A stretch of DNA of 64,000 nt from Limnobaculum zhutongyuii (GCF_004295645.1 NZ_CP034752.1:930001-994000); one strand, 5' to 3'. Shown: positions 26,127 to 36,212, counted from the stretch's first letter. The notes: generated from the sequence alone by a model not told the origin. A program made the numbers and translations.

Positions 26127-29100
26127 ATGACGGTTGCACAACCTTTAAGGTTAGATCCATTAACGCTCCCTCTGTTTGGGGAGCGTTTAATAGAAGCATC
26201 AGCAGGAACGGGAAAAACCTATACTCTTGCGGTGCTTTATTTGCGTTTACTGTTGGGACTGGGGCAGCAAGCAGCTTACCCTCGTAAGCTTTCGGTGGAA
26301 GAGATACTGGTTGTAACTTTTACCGAAGCGGCAACAGAAGAGCTACGTAACCGTATCCGGGATAATATTCACCGTTTACGTATTGCCTGTATTCGTAATG
26401 ACAGCAGCGATCCGTTGCTGTTGCAATTGTTGACAGAGTTAGCGGATAAAGAAGAAGCAAGCGATTTATTATTGGCTGCCGAACGCCAAATGGATGAAGC
26501 AGCTATTTATACCATTCACAGTTTTTGTCAGCGTATGCTGAGCCATAATGCTTTTGAATCAGGCGTTTTGTTTGAGCAATCGCTCATTGAAGATGAGCTT
26601 CCCTTAAGACGCCAGGCGGTCGCGGATTTCTGGCGTCGTCACTGTTACCCCTTACCTCTACCTGTTGCACAGGCGATAAGCACCGAGTGGGGTGGGCCAG
26701 AGCGTTTGCTGGCAGACGTCATGCCCTATTTGCACGGGGAAGCCCCTCAGTTACTTCAGCCGTCGTCTCTGGATGATATCCTGCTGCGGCATCAGCAGAT
26801 TATTGAGCGCATCGAATCTCTAAAACAACAGTGGCGTGCATCGTTTTCCGGACTGGAGTCATTAATCAGTCAGTCCGGGGTAGATAAACGTAGCTATAGC
26901 ACTAAACATCTGCCCAACTGGCTGCAAAAGGTTAATATGTGGGCAGAGCAGGAGACTCAGGACTATACGCTGCCCAAAGAGCTGAATAATTTTCGCCAAT
27001 CGGTGCTGTATGAAAAAACTAAAAAAGGTGAAGCGCCGGTAGACCCTTTATTTACTGCCGTTGATTTGATCTATTCTGAGCCTTTGACCCTGCGCGATCT
27101 CATCTTGTCAAAAGCCATTAGCGAAGTTCGCCTGTCGGTTCAGCAAGAAAAACGTCGGCGTGCTGAAATGGGGTTTGACGATCTGTTAAGTCGGTTAGAC
27201 TCAGCTTTACAGCGCTCCGGGGCAGAGGCTTTGGCGCAGGCTATCAGGCAGCGCTATCCGGTAGCAATGATTGATGAGTTTCAGGATACCGACCCACAGC
27301 AGTACCGTATATTCCATAAGCTTTATGGTGGCCGCGAAGATACCGGTTTATTACTGATAGGGGATCCTAAGCAGGCGATTTATGCCTTTCGTGGTGCGGA
27401 TATTTTTACCTATATGCAGGCCAGAAATGAAGTAAGTAACCACTACACTATGGAGACTAACTGGCGCTCTTCCTCATCCATGGTGAGTTCAGTTAATCAA
27501 CTATTTCAGCAACTGCCCGCTCCCTTCATTTTTCAACAAATACCTTTTCTGCCGGTTAAGGCGGCAGAAAAAAACCAATATCTGAGCTTTGAACTGGATG
27601 GCGATAACCAGCCGGCCGTCTCTTTGTGGTTACAGCCGGGGGAAGGTTGTGGTCTTAATGAATACCAGCAGTTTATGGCTCGTTGTTGTGCCGTGCAGAT
27701 CCGGGAGTGGCTGACCGCAGGGCAACAGCAGCGGGCATGGTTAGTGAGTGGTACACGGCGCCAGCCAGTCGTAGCGGCCGATATTGCTATTTTAGTGCGT
27801 ACCGGTAAAGAGGCCTCACTGGTGAGGGATGCATTAAGCGCCTTAGGCATACCTTCTGTCTATCTATCTAACCGGGAGAGTGTGTTTACCACACCGGAAG
27901 CCAAAGACGTTCTGTGGCTCTTACAGGCGGTTTTGGCACCGGAGAAAGAGAGAACATTGCGTAGCGCTTTGGCCAGTAGCCTGTTGGGGCTGGATGCCCG
28001 CCAGATTGATGATATTAATCGGGATGAACGGGAATGGGACCGACTGGTAGAAGAATTTAGTGGCTATCGCCAGCTTTGGTTAAAGCGCGGTGTATTGCCC
28101 ATGTTGCGAGAGGTGATGTCTCGGCGGCAACTGGCGGAGAATCTGCTGGTGACGCTGGGTGGGGAACGCCGATTAACTGACATTATGCACATTGGTGAAC
28201 TGTTGCAGGAAGCCTCACTAAAGCTGGAGAGTGAACACTCACTGGTACGCTGGTTAGCGCAGCAGATAACTCAGCCTAACGATCGTTCAGATAGCCAACA
28301 GCTGAGGCTGGAGAGCGATCGCAATCTGGTGAGAGTGGTGACTATTCATAAATCGAAAGGATTAGAGTACCCACTGGTCTGGCTACCCTTCATTTGTGGC
28401 TTTCGCCAGCAGAATCAGGCGCTTTATCACGACCGTGAAACTTTCTCAGCCATGCTGGATTTACAGCAAAGTGAGGATTCGCTAACTTTGGCCGAAGAAG
28501 AGCGTCTGGCTGAAGATTTGCGTTTGCTTTATGTGGCACTTACTCGTTCGGTTTATCATTGCAGCATTGGCGTAACGCCGCTGTATTCAGGAAACCGGCG
28601 ACAGGGTAATTCTGATATACATCGCAGCGCGATGGGATATTTACTACAGCGCGGGCAACCGGGTAACGCTGCTTTTTTAGCCGATGCTTTGCAGGAACTG
28701 GGACAACATGATGGTATTCAATGGTATTCGGCCACAGAGATGGATGCGGCACTGTGGCAGGATAATCAATTACAGCCAGAGCTACTGACAGCCCGTATTT
28801 TTACCGGCCAGCGTCAAAACAGCTGGCGTGTTACCAGTTATTCAGGTTTGCAGCAGCAGGGGGCTTCCCATCACTACGACTTATTGCCGCGTTTTGATAC
28901 CGATGCCGCAGGAGAAAAGGGTGAAAGTGCTCAGCTGTTGTTGTCCCCCCATACTTTTCCAAAAGGTGCAGCACCGGGAACTTTTCTGCATGATTTGCTG
29001 GAGAATGTCGATTTTACCCAGCCAATAAACAGTGATGAATTAAATGAAAAAGTGCTGTTACAAGGGCTGGAAAGTCACTGGACGCCCGTTTTGCAGCAAT

Positions 29101-29663
29101 GGTTAGAAACTATTCTCTCTTCGCCATTAGATGAACAAGGGATACGTTTAAAGGATATTTCAGCGGCCGAGCGTCAGGCTGAACTCCAGTTCTATTTACC
29201 CATTGGCCCATTGTTGCAGGCAGAACGTTTAGACGCTTTGGTTAAGCATTATGACCCACTGTCTGCCCGCTGTCCGGAGCTGGTTTTTCGGCAGGTTCAG
29301 GGTATGTTAAAGGGATTTATTGATCTGGTATTTTGCTGGCAGGGGCGCTATTACTTGCTGGACTATAAGTCTAACTGGTTGGGAGAAAGTGCAGAATCCT
29401 ATACCCCACAGGCAATGGCTGACGCTATGTGCGATCATCGTTACGATCTCCAGTATCAACTTTATTCACTGGCACTTCATCGTTACTTACGCCATCGTAT
29501 TGCTGATTACGATTATCAGCGTCATTTCGGTGGGGTGTTCTATCTTTTTCTGCGCGGTATTGAGAAAGATAGGCCAGGGCAAGGGGTATTTCATTGTCGG
29601 CCTGAATGGGCGCTGGTGGATGGATTAGATCGCCTGTTTAGCGGTCAGGAGGCGATCGCCTGA
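26127..29663 (+). CDS. recB: Exodeoxyribonuclease V beta subunit RecB
   Basis: This 1178-residue UvrD/Rep-like 3'-5' helicase has a C-terminal RecB nuclease domain. Walker A is EASAGTGKTYT (about residues 18-28); motif II is MIDEFQDTDPQQYRIF; the helicase block VTIHKSKGLEYPLVWLP is motif V-like. The nuclease active site has FIDLVF and D1079-Y-K1081 (LLDYKSNWLG), matching E. coli D1080/K1082. The ATG at 26127 follows the ptrA stop by 2 bases; a GTG at 26121 is a possible alternative. recD starts in its stop codon. Confidence 0.97.
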   Translation: MTVAQPLRLDPLTLPLFGERLIEASAGTGKTYTLAVLYLRLLLGLGQQAAYPRKLSVEEILVVTFTEAATEELRNRIRDNIHRLRIACIRNDSSDPLLLQLLTELADKEEASDLLLAAERQMDEAAIYTIHSFCQRMLSHNAFESGVLFEQSLIEDELPLRRQAVADFWRRHCYPLPLPVAQAISTEWGGPERLLADVMPYLHGEAPQLLQPSSLDDILLRHQQIIERIESLKQQWRASFSGLESLISQSGVDKRSYSTKHLPNWLQKVNMWAEQETQDYTLPKELNNFRQSVLYEKTKKGEAPVDPLFTAVDLIYSEPLTLRDLILSKAISEVRLSVQQEKRRRAEMGFDDLLSRLDSALQRSGAEALAQAIRQRYPVAMIDEFQDTDPQQYRIFHKLYGGREDTGLLLIGDPKQAIYAFRGADIFTYMQARNEVSNHYTMETNWRSSSSMVSSVNQLFQQLPAPFIFQQIPFLPVKAAEKNQYLSFELDGDNQPAVSLWLQPGEGCGLNEYQQFMARCCAVQIREWLTAGQQQRAWLVSGTRRQPVVAADIAILVRTGKEASLVRDALSALGIPSVYLSNRESVFTTPEAKDVLWLLQAVLAPEKERTLRSALASSLLGLDARQIDDINRDEREWDRLVEEFSGYRQLWLKRGVLPMLREVMSRRQLAENLLVTLGGERRLTDIMHIGELLQEASLKLESEHSLVRWLAQQITQPNDRSDSQQLRLESDRNLVRVVTIHKSKGLEYPLVWLPFICGFRQQNQALYHDRETFSAMLDLQQSEDSLTLAEEERLAEDLRLLYVALTRSVYHCSIGVTPLYSGNRRQGNSDIHRSAMGYLLQRGQPGNAAFLADALQELGQHDGIQWYSATEMDAALWQDNQLQPELLTARIFTGQRQNSWRVTSYSGLQQQGASHHYDLLPRFDTDAAGEKGESAQLLLSPHTFPKGAAPGTFLHDLLENVDFTQPINSDELNEKVLLQGLESHWTPVLQQWLETILSSPLDEQGIRLKDISAAERQAELQFYLPIGPLLQAERLDALVKHYDPLSARCPELVFRQVQGMLKGFIDLVFCWQGRYYLLDYKSNWLGESAESYTPQAMADAMCDHRYDLQYQLYSLALHRYLRHRIADYDYQRHFGGVFYLFLRGIEKDRPGQGVFHCRPEWALVDGLDRLFSGQEAIA

Positions 29664-31531
29664 TGTTTAGTCTGTTGCAAAAAGCAGTGGATGTTTCTCT
29701 TCTGAGGCCACTGGATATTCAATTAGCCCGTTTATTAGCCGGGGATAACCCTTGCCTGGCATTGTTAATTGCCTGTCTGAGTGCAGAAACAGGTGCAGGT
29801 CACGTATGTCTGTTTTTACGTCATTTCAATCAGGCTACGCTGTTTGATGGTCGACATCCTGAGCTGGCAGCCGAAGTCTGGCATAAAGCTGGAAATCCAC
29901 AGTTTGCTGATTTAATCCTGACCCTGGAGTCTGCAGATGCAGTTAGCAATGGTAACTTGCCTGCGCCGTTGGTTGTGCAACATGAGCGACTTTACCTGCA
30001 ACGGATGTGGCGGGATGAAGGGTTAATTGCCAGCTTCTTTCTGTACCAAAGTAGTATGGCTGATAGCCAGATACAACAGTCAATTGACGTTTTGCGGCCC
30101 GTACTGGACAAGTATTTTTCACCCACTGCAGATGTGATTAACTGGCAAAAGGTCGCGGCAGCGGTTGCGGTAACTCGTCAGGTGTCGATTATTTCTGGCG
30201 GACCGGGCACCGGGAAAACTACCACCGTGGCAAGATTACTGGCGGTGCTGTTGCAGCTTTCCGGGGATAAACGCTTACGTATTGCGCTGGCGGCACCGAC
30301 GGGGAAAGCCGCAGCACGGCTAACCGAGTCGTTAGGGCAAGCTATTCAGGGATTACCATTGGCAGATAGCTGGCGTCAACAGATGCCCACCGAGGCCTCT
30401 ACTCTCCATCGTTTATTGGGGGTTCAGTCTCATAGCCGCCGTTTACGTTACCACAAAGATAATCCGCTACACCTTGATGTGCTGATCGTGGATGAGGCTT
30501 CAATGGTTGACTTACCCATGATGGCTCGTTTGATCGAGGCTTTGCCGGAGCATGCTCGTCTGATTTTGCTTGGCGATCGGGACCAGTTGGCTTCTGTTGA
30601 GGCGGGCGCAGTTTTAGGTGATATCTGCCGATTTGCAGAACAAGGCTACAGTCGGCAGCGCGCCGCTGAGCTATCAAACCTGACCGGTTTTGATATTTCT
30701 CCCGTAGATTTACCGCAGGCGGTAGCCGTTAGAGACAACTTATGTCTTTTGAAAAAGAGTTATCGTTTCCACCAACACTCAGGCATTGGTCAACTGGCGT
30801 TAGCGGTTAATCAGGGTGAGGGAAGAGCTGCCATTAGCTGCTTTAGTCAGGACTATAGCGATTTAGGATGGTTTTCGGTTAAAACGCCGGAAGATTATCT
30901 CTATCTATTGGAAGTATGTGTTGATGGTTATCGGGATTATCTCAGCCAGATTAAATCTGGACAGCCTAGGGATATTCTGGCGCGATTTAACCAGTTCCGT
31001 TTGCTGTGTGCATTACGTAATGGACCTTTTGGCGTTGAAGGCCTAAATATTCGTATTGAACAAGCTTTGCAGGCCAAGCGTTTGATTAGCAAATCAAGCG
31101 ATAGTGCAGGACTCTGGTATTCAGGCCGCCCGGTGATGATTAATCGAAATGATAGCTCGCTGGGTTTGTATAACGGAGATATTGGTATTGCGTTAATGAC
31201 ATCGGAGGGGGGGATGAGAGTTTATTTCCAATTGTCTGATGGTTCGTTAAAAGCGATACAACCAAGTCGTTTACCTGATTGTGAAACGGCTTATGTGATG
31301 ACAGTACATAAATCTCAGGGCTCGGAGTTTGACCATACGGTGTTGGTATTGCCGGATACCTTTACGCCTTTGCTAAGTCGGGAGTTGGTATATACCGCAA
31401 TTACCCGGGCGCGTCAGAAACTAACGCTGTTTGCCAATGAGAATATTCTATTGTCAGCTGTTGCTACCCCAACAGAACGCCATAGCGGACTGGCAGAACG
31501 TTTACAGGGTGATGATTTAACCGTGCTGTAA
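29663..31531 (+). CDS. recD: Exodeoxyribonuclease V alpha subunit RecD
   Basis: This 622-residue 5'-3' helicase is the fast motor of RecBCD before Chi. Walker A is GGPGTGKT at residues 179-186. Motif II is LIVDEASMVDLPMM, then ILLGDRDQLASVEAGAVLGD. The C-terminal motif block is TVHKSQGSEFDHTVLVLP, and YTAITRARQKLTLF is motif VI. The start overlaps the recB stop (TGATG) and has AGGAGG upstream. A hairpin terminator follows. Confidence 0.97.
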   Translation: MFSLLQKAVDVSLLRPLDIQLARLLAGDNPCLALLIACLSAETGAGHVCLFLRHFNQATLFDGRHPELAAEVWHKAGNPQFADLILTLESADAVSNGNLPAPLVVQHERLYLQRMWRDEGLIASFFLYQSSMADSQIQQSIDVLRPVLDKYFSPTADVINWQKVAAAVAVTRQVSIISGGPGTGKTTTVARLLAVLLQLSGDKRLRIALAAPTGKAAARLTESLGQAIQGLPLADSWRQQMPTEASTLHRLLGVQSHSRRLRYHKDNPLHLDVLIVDEASMVDLPMMARLIEALPEHARLILLGDRDQLASVEAGAVLGDICRFAEQGYSRQRAAELSNLTGFDISPVDLPQAVAVRDNLCLLKKSYRFHQHSGIGQLALAVNQGEGRAAISCFSQDYSDLGWFSVKTPEDYLYLLEVCVDGYRDYLSQIKSGQPRDILARFNQFRLLCALRNGPFGVEGLNIRIEQALQAKRLISKSSDSAGLWYSGRPVMINRNDSSLGLYNGDIGIALMTSEGGMRVYFQLSDGSLKAIQPSRLPDCETAYVMTVHKSQGSEFDHTVLVLPDTFTPLLSRELVYTAITRARQKLTLFANENILLSAVATPTERHSGLAERLQGDDLTVL

Positions 31532-31537
31532 GAGAAA

Positions 31538-31569
31538 AAATAGTCATGGCCGGTGTTGGCCGGCCATGA
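31538..31569. terminator. Convergent terminator between recD and the siderophore-binding lipoprotein gene
   Basis: Stem TCATGGCCG (31544-31552) / CGGCCATGA (31561-31569). On the minus strand it is followed by TATTTTTT, so it best fits the minus-strand lipoprotein gene; it may also stop recD transcription. Confidence 0.72.
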
Positions 31570-31576
31570 GTCAATA

Positions 31577-32551
31577 TTATTGAATTGCGGTATTAATTTC
31601 GTCAATTTGCAGGCTTAAATTCTCCAACCCGCCGCCGGACAGATACCATAAGTCAGGCTTGAGATAGACAATCTTGCCTTTACGAAACGCGTTAGTTTGC
31701 TTAATTTTGTCATCTTCCATCAGACTACGATCCATTTTGCCTTCACCAATGGCTTCATTGCGGTCGACAATAAAGATGATGTCAGGATTTTTTTCCAGTA
31801 AATAATCTGGAGTACCGGACTGACGTTCTTCACCCAGATTGGTATCCGCTTTTTTAACCCCAAGCACCTGATGAATAATGGTGGCGTAGCCATTGGTGGC
31901 AGAAGCGGAAAGTTTGCCATTGTAGTGCACCAATACGATAGCACTTTGACCAGAGGCTTCGGCTTTCTTTCTGGATTCGGCAATTTTCTTATCCAGCACG
32001 GCTAAGCCGTTTTCTGCCTGTTCAGTTTTGCCAAAGATTTGTCCAAGGGTCAGGACATTTTTCTTAAATGAGTCCAGATAGAGTTTGTTATTGATGCTTA
32101 AGTTTAGGGTGGGTGCAACTTCGCTTAACGATTCGTAAGATTTCCCCTGACGGCCGGTGATAATAATCAATTCAGGATTTAATGGTTTAATGGCTTCAAG
32201 GTCTGGCTGCTTCATATTGCCAGCATTGATAATGCTATCGTTGGCATACTTTGACAAATAAGCCGGGATGCTTTTGGTTGGCAGAGCGCGAACTGAAGTT
32301 ACACCTAACGCGTCTAAAGTATCCAGTGTACCAAAATCAAATGTGACCACATTATTTGGATTTTTATGCACTTCGGTCGTTCCCTGTGGATGGTCGACCT
32401 TAACAGTATTCGTTTCTGGTTCAGCGGTTGGTTGCGACTGCGTTTGGGTGGTTGCTGGCGTTATCGCATCACTGGTTGCTGATTTCTGGTCACAGCCTGC
32501 CAGCGTGGTCAGCAGCGTAGTCGCAGCCAACAGAGAGAAGATTTTTTTCAT
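31577..32551 (-). CDS. Iron-siderophore ABC transporter substrate-binding lipoprotein (CeuE/YclQ/FatB-like)
   Basis: This 324-residue cluster A-III periplasmic binding protein has lipoprotein signal MKKIFSLLAATTLLTTLAGC (Cys20), a Thr/Gln/Pro-rich linker, then VVTFDFGTLDTLDALGVTSV and LPAYLSK-type segments typical of CeuE/YclQ catecholate-siderophore binders, with the pattern INAGNMKQPDLEAIKPLNPE. It should capture ferric-siderophore in the periplasm and hand it to an ABC permease. No permease or ATPase gene is adjacent, so it is an orphan component, or it serves a transporter elsewhere. A good Fur box lies 88 bases upstream. It is inserted between recD and argA, which adjoin in E. coli. Confidence 0.87.
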   Translation of the reverse strand: MKKIFSLLAATTLLTTLAGCDQKSATSDAITPATTQTQSQPTAEPETNTVKVDHPQGTTEVHKNPNNVVTFDFGTLDTLDALGVTSVRALPTKSIPAYLSKYANDSIINAGNMKQPDLEAIKPLNPELIIITGRQGKSYESLSEVAPTLNLSINNKLYLDSFKKNVLTLGQIFGKTEQAENGLAVLDKKIAESRKKAEASGQSAIVLVHYNGKLSASATNGYATIIHQVLGVKKADTNLGEERQSGTPDYLLEKNPDIIFIVDRNEAIGEGKMDRSLMEDDKIKQTNAFRKGKIVYLKPDLWYLSGGGLENLSLQIDEINTAIQ

Positions 32552-32638
32552 TATATAACCTTTCTATTCGTCAGGATAATCAGAGGGATAGCTTTATTGC
32601 TATGCAGAGTGTACCTGATATGAATGTGTGGCATCAAT

Positions 32639-32657
32639 GTAAATGAGTATTATTATC
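32639..32657 (-). promoter_or_regulatory. Fur box upstream of the siderophore-binding lipoprotein gene
   Basis: The minus strand reads GATAATAATACTCATTTAC, 15 of 19 matches to the Fur consensus GATAATGATAATCATTATC. A second AATACTCATTT copy lies immediately beside it, giving overlapping operator units as at many Fur promoters. It predicts iron-repressed expression of the gene starting at 32551. Confidence 0.72.
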
Positions 32658-32818
32658 AAATGAGTATTCAGTTAACGATGTCTGAAGTGTAGTTGATACA
32701 GGCTGAAGATGGGAAACAGGCCTTTTCTGCCGGGGACGGGGACGGTATTTTTTATCGCTTTTATGCCCGGAATGTTTACTGAAATTTAAAGAGATAAGTT
32801 CGCCCACAATCTGAAAAA

Positions 32819-32850
32819 CATTACCGGATGGCCTGAGGCCATCCGGTAAA
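32819..32850 (-). terminator. Intrinsic terminator after argA
   Basis: TTACCGGATGGCC / GGCCATCCGGTAA form a 13-bp stem with a three-base loop (core 32821-32849). On the minus strand it is followed by TGTTTTTC, which fits termination of argA. Confidence 0.85.
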
Positions 32851-32871
32851 ATCCAGAAAGGTTACTAAAAC

Positions 32872-34197
32872 TTAAACCGGCGTAACTAAAATTTTAGACC
32901 GCCGCTGGTAATTGTATAAAGCCTGCTTTTTCATTGGCAGAACATCGATGTCCGCTGGCATAAATCCACGTTCCTGGAACCAGTGAATACTGTGGGTTGT
33001 GAGTACAAACAGCTTCTCCAGCCCCATCAGGCGTGCTTGTCCGCTGATTTTCTCCAGCAGTATTTCACCGCGTAATGAACTGCGGTAGTTGGGATGAACG
33101 GCAACGCAGGCCATTTCACCAATTTTTTCTTCCGGGAAAGGATAGAGAGCCGCGCAGGCGATGGTCATATTATCTCGTTCGATGATGGTGAATTTATCAA
33201 TTTCCATCTCCAACTGCTCTCTTGAACGGCGAACCAGAATGCCCTGTTGTTCCAGAGGGCGAATCAGCTCCAGGATACCGCCAATATCGCGAATGGTTGC
33301 CCGACGTACCTGTTCCGCACTCTCCATAACGATTTGCGTACCGATACCATCGCGGGAGAATAGCTCTTGCAATAGCGCTCCGCTTTCCTGATAGCTAATC
33401 AAATGGCAGCGACGAACCCCACTGCGGCAGGCTTTGATTGCACCACGCAGAAAGCGTACCGTACCGGAGTTGTAATCACCCTGAGCTTCATGCTGATCCA
33501 GATAGGTCTGTGCATCGTTAGGAAACAGTTCAGGCAGAATATTTCCCTTTTCGTCTTCTACCCCTTGGGAAGAACAGAAACCAATCATTTTCTCCGCTTT
33601 CAGCTTGATAGCCAGTTGAGTTGCTACCTCTTCTGAAGTGAGATTAAAACTCTCGCCGGTAACAGAAACCGCCACTGGCCCTAACAGGACGATCGCTCCG
33701 CTGCTTAACTGGCGTTGAATAGCTTCTTCATCAATCCGGCGTATACGTCCGCTATGGCAGTAGTCGATGCCATCATCCACCCCCAAAGGCTGGGAGATTA
33801 CGAAATTACCGCTGACGACGTTGATATGAGCACCCTGCAATGGAGTATTATTCAGACTCATGGAGAGGCGGGCGGTGATATCCAGCTGAAGACGACCGGC
33901 GGCTTGCTTTACCAGCTCCAGCGATTCAGCGTCAGTTACCCGGGTGTGTTTGTGGTAAACCGAGGGCTTATTGTGTACCGCCAGGTTGGCATCGATTTGT
34001 GGACGAGCGCCATAGACCACCACCAGTTGAATACCCAGACTATGAAGTAAGCCTATATCACTGATGATATTGCCGAAATTATCATGCTCAATGGCCTCGC
34101 CACCTAACATGATGACAAAGGTCTTGCCCCGGTGGGCATTAATATAAGGAACCGAATGGCGAAAGCCTTCAACCAATTCAGTGCTGCGTTCCTTCAT
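32872..34197 (-). CDS. argA: Amino-acid N-acetyltransferase (N-acetylglutamate synthase) ArgA
   Basis: This 441-residue protein catalyses the first step of arginine biosynthesis, glutamate plus acetyl-CoA to N-acetylglutamate. The N-terminal amino-acid-kinase-like domain (FVIMLGGEAIEHDNF, VVVYGARPQID) binds the feedback inhibitor arginine; the C-terminal GNAT domain (about residues 295-441) has MACVAVHPNYRSSLRGE as the acetyl-CoA-binding motif. Length matches E. coli (443). Two ARG boxes directly upstream of the start indicate repression by ArgR. Confidence 0.97.
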   Translation of the reverse strand: MKERSTELVEGFRHSVPYINAHRGKTFVIMLGGEAIEHDNFGNIISDIGLLHSLGIQLVVVYGARPQIDANLAVHNKPSVYHKHTRVTDAESLELVKQAAGRLQLDITARLSMSLNNTPLQGAHINVVSGNFVISQPLGVDDGIDYCHSGRIRRIDEEAIQRQLSSGAIVLLGPVAVSVTGESFNLTSEEVATQLAIKLKAEKMIGFCSSQGVEDEKGNILPELFPNDAQTYLDQHEAQGDYNSGTVRFLRGAIKACRSGVRRCHLISYQESGALLQELFSRDGIGTQIVMESAEQVRRATIRDIGGILELIRPLEQQGILVRRSREQLEMEIDKFTIIERDNMTIACAALYPFPEEKIGEMACVAVHPNYRSSLRGEILLEKISGQARLMGLEKLFVLTTHSIHWFQERGFMPADIDVLPMKKQALYNYQRRSKILVTPV

Positions 34198-34208
34198 GAT
34201 TAACCTCT

Positions 34209-34247
34209 ATTGCATAATAATTCGTAATTTTTGTATTTTTATTCTAT
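34209..34247. promoter_or_regulatory. Pair of ARG boxes (ArgR operator) upstream of argA
   Basis: Two 18-bp sites, 34209-34226 (ATTGCATAATAATTCGTA) and 34230-34247 (TTTGTATTTTTATTCTAT), each match the consensus WNTGAATWWWWATTCANW at 16 of 18 positions. They are separated by exactly 3 bp, the standard spacing for an ArgR hexamer. They overlap the expected argA promoter just before its ATG. Confidence 0.85.
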
Positions 34248-34506
34248 TTGAGGTGTTCTGGCAAGTAGAAAATTTATTCAAAAGTGATTTAGTGAGGGAT
34301 TATTCAATAGACGAACTGAATAAAATTGATTAGTCTTCGGCGCGTTTAAGCATTATGTGCTTATTTTCACGTATTTTCATATCAAAGTTATGCTCACAAG
34401 CAGATAACACGCATGTAAAACGTGACAGCACAGCTTCACTTCGGTAGAGTTTTACGCCAGCTTTATTTTATCGGTACAACCGTCGTTTGTTTTATTTCGG
34501 AGAATC

Positions 34507-35748
34507 ATGTCTAGCTCTAAGCCCAATTATTTACGCCGCCGTTTGTTGCAGGGAGCCGCTGCGACGTGGTTATTGAGTGTAAGTGGCGTTGGCATTGCTG
34601 CCTCTGCGGCCAGCATTGTTGCGGTGCGCGTATGGCCTTCTTCGACCTATACGCGAGTTACGCTGGAGTCAACGATTCCGTTAAAGTACAAGCAGTTTGC
34701 TTTATCCAATCCGAATCGTTTGGTGATTGATATTGAGAATGTCCATTTAAACAGTGTGCTAAAAGCGGTCTCTGGTCAGGTACAAAATAACGATCCTTAT
34801 CTGAAACTGGCGCGAGTAGGGCAACATGATCCCAATACTGTTCGTCTTGTACTGGAATTAAAGCAAAATATTAATCCTAATCTGTTTACCTTAAAGCCGA
34901 TTGCTGAATTTAAAAACCGTCTGGTGGTTGATCTGTATCCGGCTAACGGCGGCTCTTCAGAACCTGACGATCCGCTGCTGGCGCTGTTGAAAGAGTACAA
35001 TCTGGGCGAGTTGGAAAAAGAGCAGCCGACTTCATCTCCACAGGCTGGAAAGGCGGGGCGTGACCGTCCTCTGGTTATCATGCTCGATCCGGGACATGGT
35101 GGCGAGGATCCGGGCGCTATTGGCAAGCGTGGCACCAAAGAGAAGAATATTGTTCTGCAAATTGCACGCCGTTTACGTACCCTGATCCAGAAAGAGCCGG
35201 GGATGAAGGTATATATGACCCGCAATGAAGACGTGTTTATACCTTTAAAAGTACGGGTAGCTAAAGCCAGAGCGCAAAAGGCAGATTTGTTTATCTCTAT
35301 TCATGCGGATGCTTTTACTAACCGTTCAGCTAATGGCTCTTCGGTGTTTGCTTTGTCTACCAAGGGAGCAACCAGCAGCGCGGCTAAGTATCTGGCACAA
35401 ACTCAGAACGAAGCGGATCAGATCGGTGGGGTGAGTAAAAGTGGTGACCGTTACCTTGACCACACAATTTTCGATCTGGTGCAAACCGCTACTATCAATA
35501 GCAGCCTTAAATTTGGTAAAGAAGTACTGACGCGTATGGGGCGGGTAAACAAGCTGCATAAGAATAAAATTGAACAGGCCGGATTTGCGGTACTTAAAGC
35601 GCCGGATATTCCCTCTATTCTGATTGAGACTGCGTTTATTTCCAATCTGGAAGAGGAGCGCAAGTTGAAAACGGCAAAATTCCAACAGCAGATCGCTGAA
35701 TCCGTTTTTGCCGGTATTAAGGCCTATTTTGCAACGATAAAATATTAA
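34507..35748 (+). CDS. amiC: N-acetylmuramoyl-L-alanine amidase AmiC
   Basis: This 413-residue periplasmic amidase splits septal peptidoglycan during daughter-cell separation. The N-terminus has a twin-arginine (Tat) signal (RRRLLQGAAATWLLSVSG). An AMIN domain (about residues 40-135) targets it to the septum, and the zinc amidase_3 domain follows, with H197 (LDPGHGGEDPG), H266 (FISIHAD) and catalytic E374 (ILIETAF). It needs activation by NlpD in E. coli. The ATG at 34507 has CGGAG upstream. It is divergent from argA, as in E. coli. Its stop overlaps the stop of the convergent cupin gene. Confidence 0.96.
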   Translation: MSSSKPNYLRRRLLQGAAATWLLSVSGVGIAASAASIVAVRVWPSSTYTRVTLESTIPLKYKQFALSNPNRLVIDIENVHLNSVLKAVSGQVQNNDPYLKLARVGQHDPNTVRLVLELKQNINPNLFTLKPIAEFKNRLVVDLYPANGGSSEPDDPLLALLKEYNLGELEKEQPTSSPQAGKAGRDRPLVIMLDPGHGGEDPGAIGKRGTKEKNIVLQIARRLRTLIQKEPGMKVYMTRNEDVFIPLKVRVAKARAQKADLFISIHADAFTNRSANGSSVFALSTKGATSSAAKYLAQTQNEADQIGGVSKSGDRYLDHTIFDLVQTATINSSLKFGKEVLTRMGRVNKLHKNKIEQAGFAVLKAPDIPSILIETAFISNLEEERKLKTAKFQQQIAESVFAGIKAYFATIKY

Positions 35749-36086
35749 TCAACGATTAGCAGGCGAGCACCGGTTTTGGTATAGGATTGATGCGCTTCGG
35801 CATTGTCACCAACCTGATAGCTTACCCCCGGTGTTAGTACGAACTTACGTCCATCATCAAGCGTCGTTTCCAGCTCACCTTCCAGACAGAACAGCACGTG
35901 CCCTTTGCTACACCAGTGATCAGCAAGATATTCTGCAGAATACTCAACCAGCCGAACACGAATTTTATTTTGTTCTTCACCGAAAAAGCGGGTTTGCCAC
36001 CAGGCAGTGCCTGTCTCACCCTGATGTTCAGTTTTTTCTACATTACTCCAGTCTGTCAGACTAAAAGCAAATGGGGACATTTTCAT
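35745..36086 (-). CDS. DHCW-motif cupin-fold protein
   Basis: This 113-residue single-domain cupin has a YLADHWCSKGHVLFCLEGEL segment, the DHxC-type motif of the small 'DHCW motif cupin' family, then TPGVSYQVGDNAEAH, which forms the second cupin motif. Two His and an acidic residue could bind a metal. No enzymatic activity is established for the family that I can name. The start at 36086 is chosen over a TTG at 36113 and another ATG at 36080. It converges on amiC with a 4-base overlap of the two genes. Confidence 0.8.
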   Translation of the reverse strand: MKMSPFAFSLTDWSNVEKTEHQGETGTAWWQTRFFGEEQNKIRVRLVEYSAEYLADHWCSKGHVLFCLEGELETTLDDGRKFVLTPGVSYQVGDNAEAHQSYTKTGARLLIVD

Positions 36087-36212
36087 CAATAAGTTACCCG
36101 TATAAACAACCAAAATTCTAACTGACTGAATTTAAGCGTAGCACAGGAAAATAGCGATAAAGCTGATAAGAAAATAAATGCTGGAAGGGAGTAGGAGATT
36201 AATGATTCGGAT

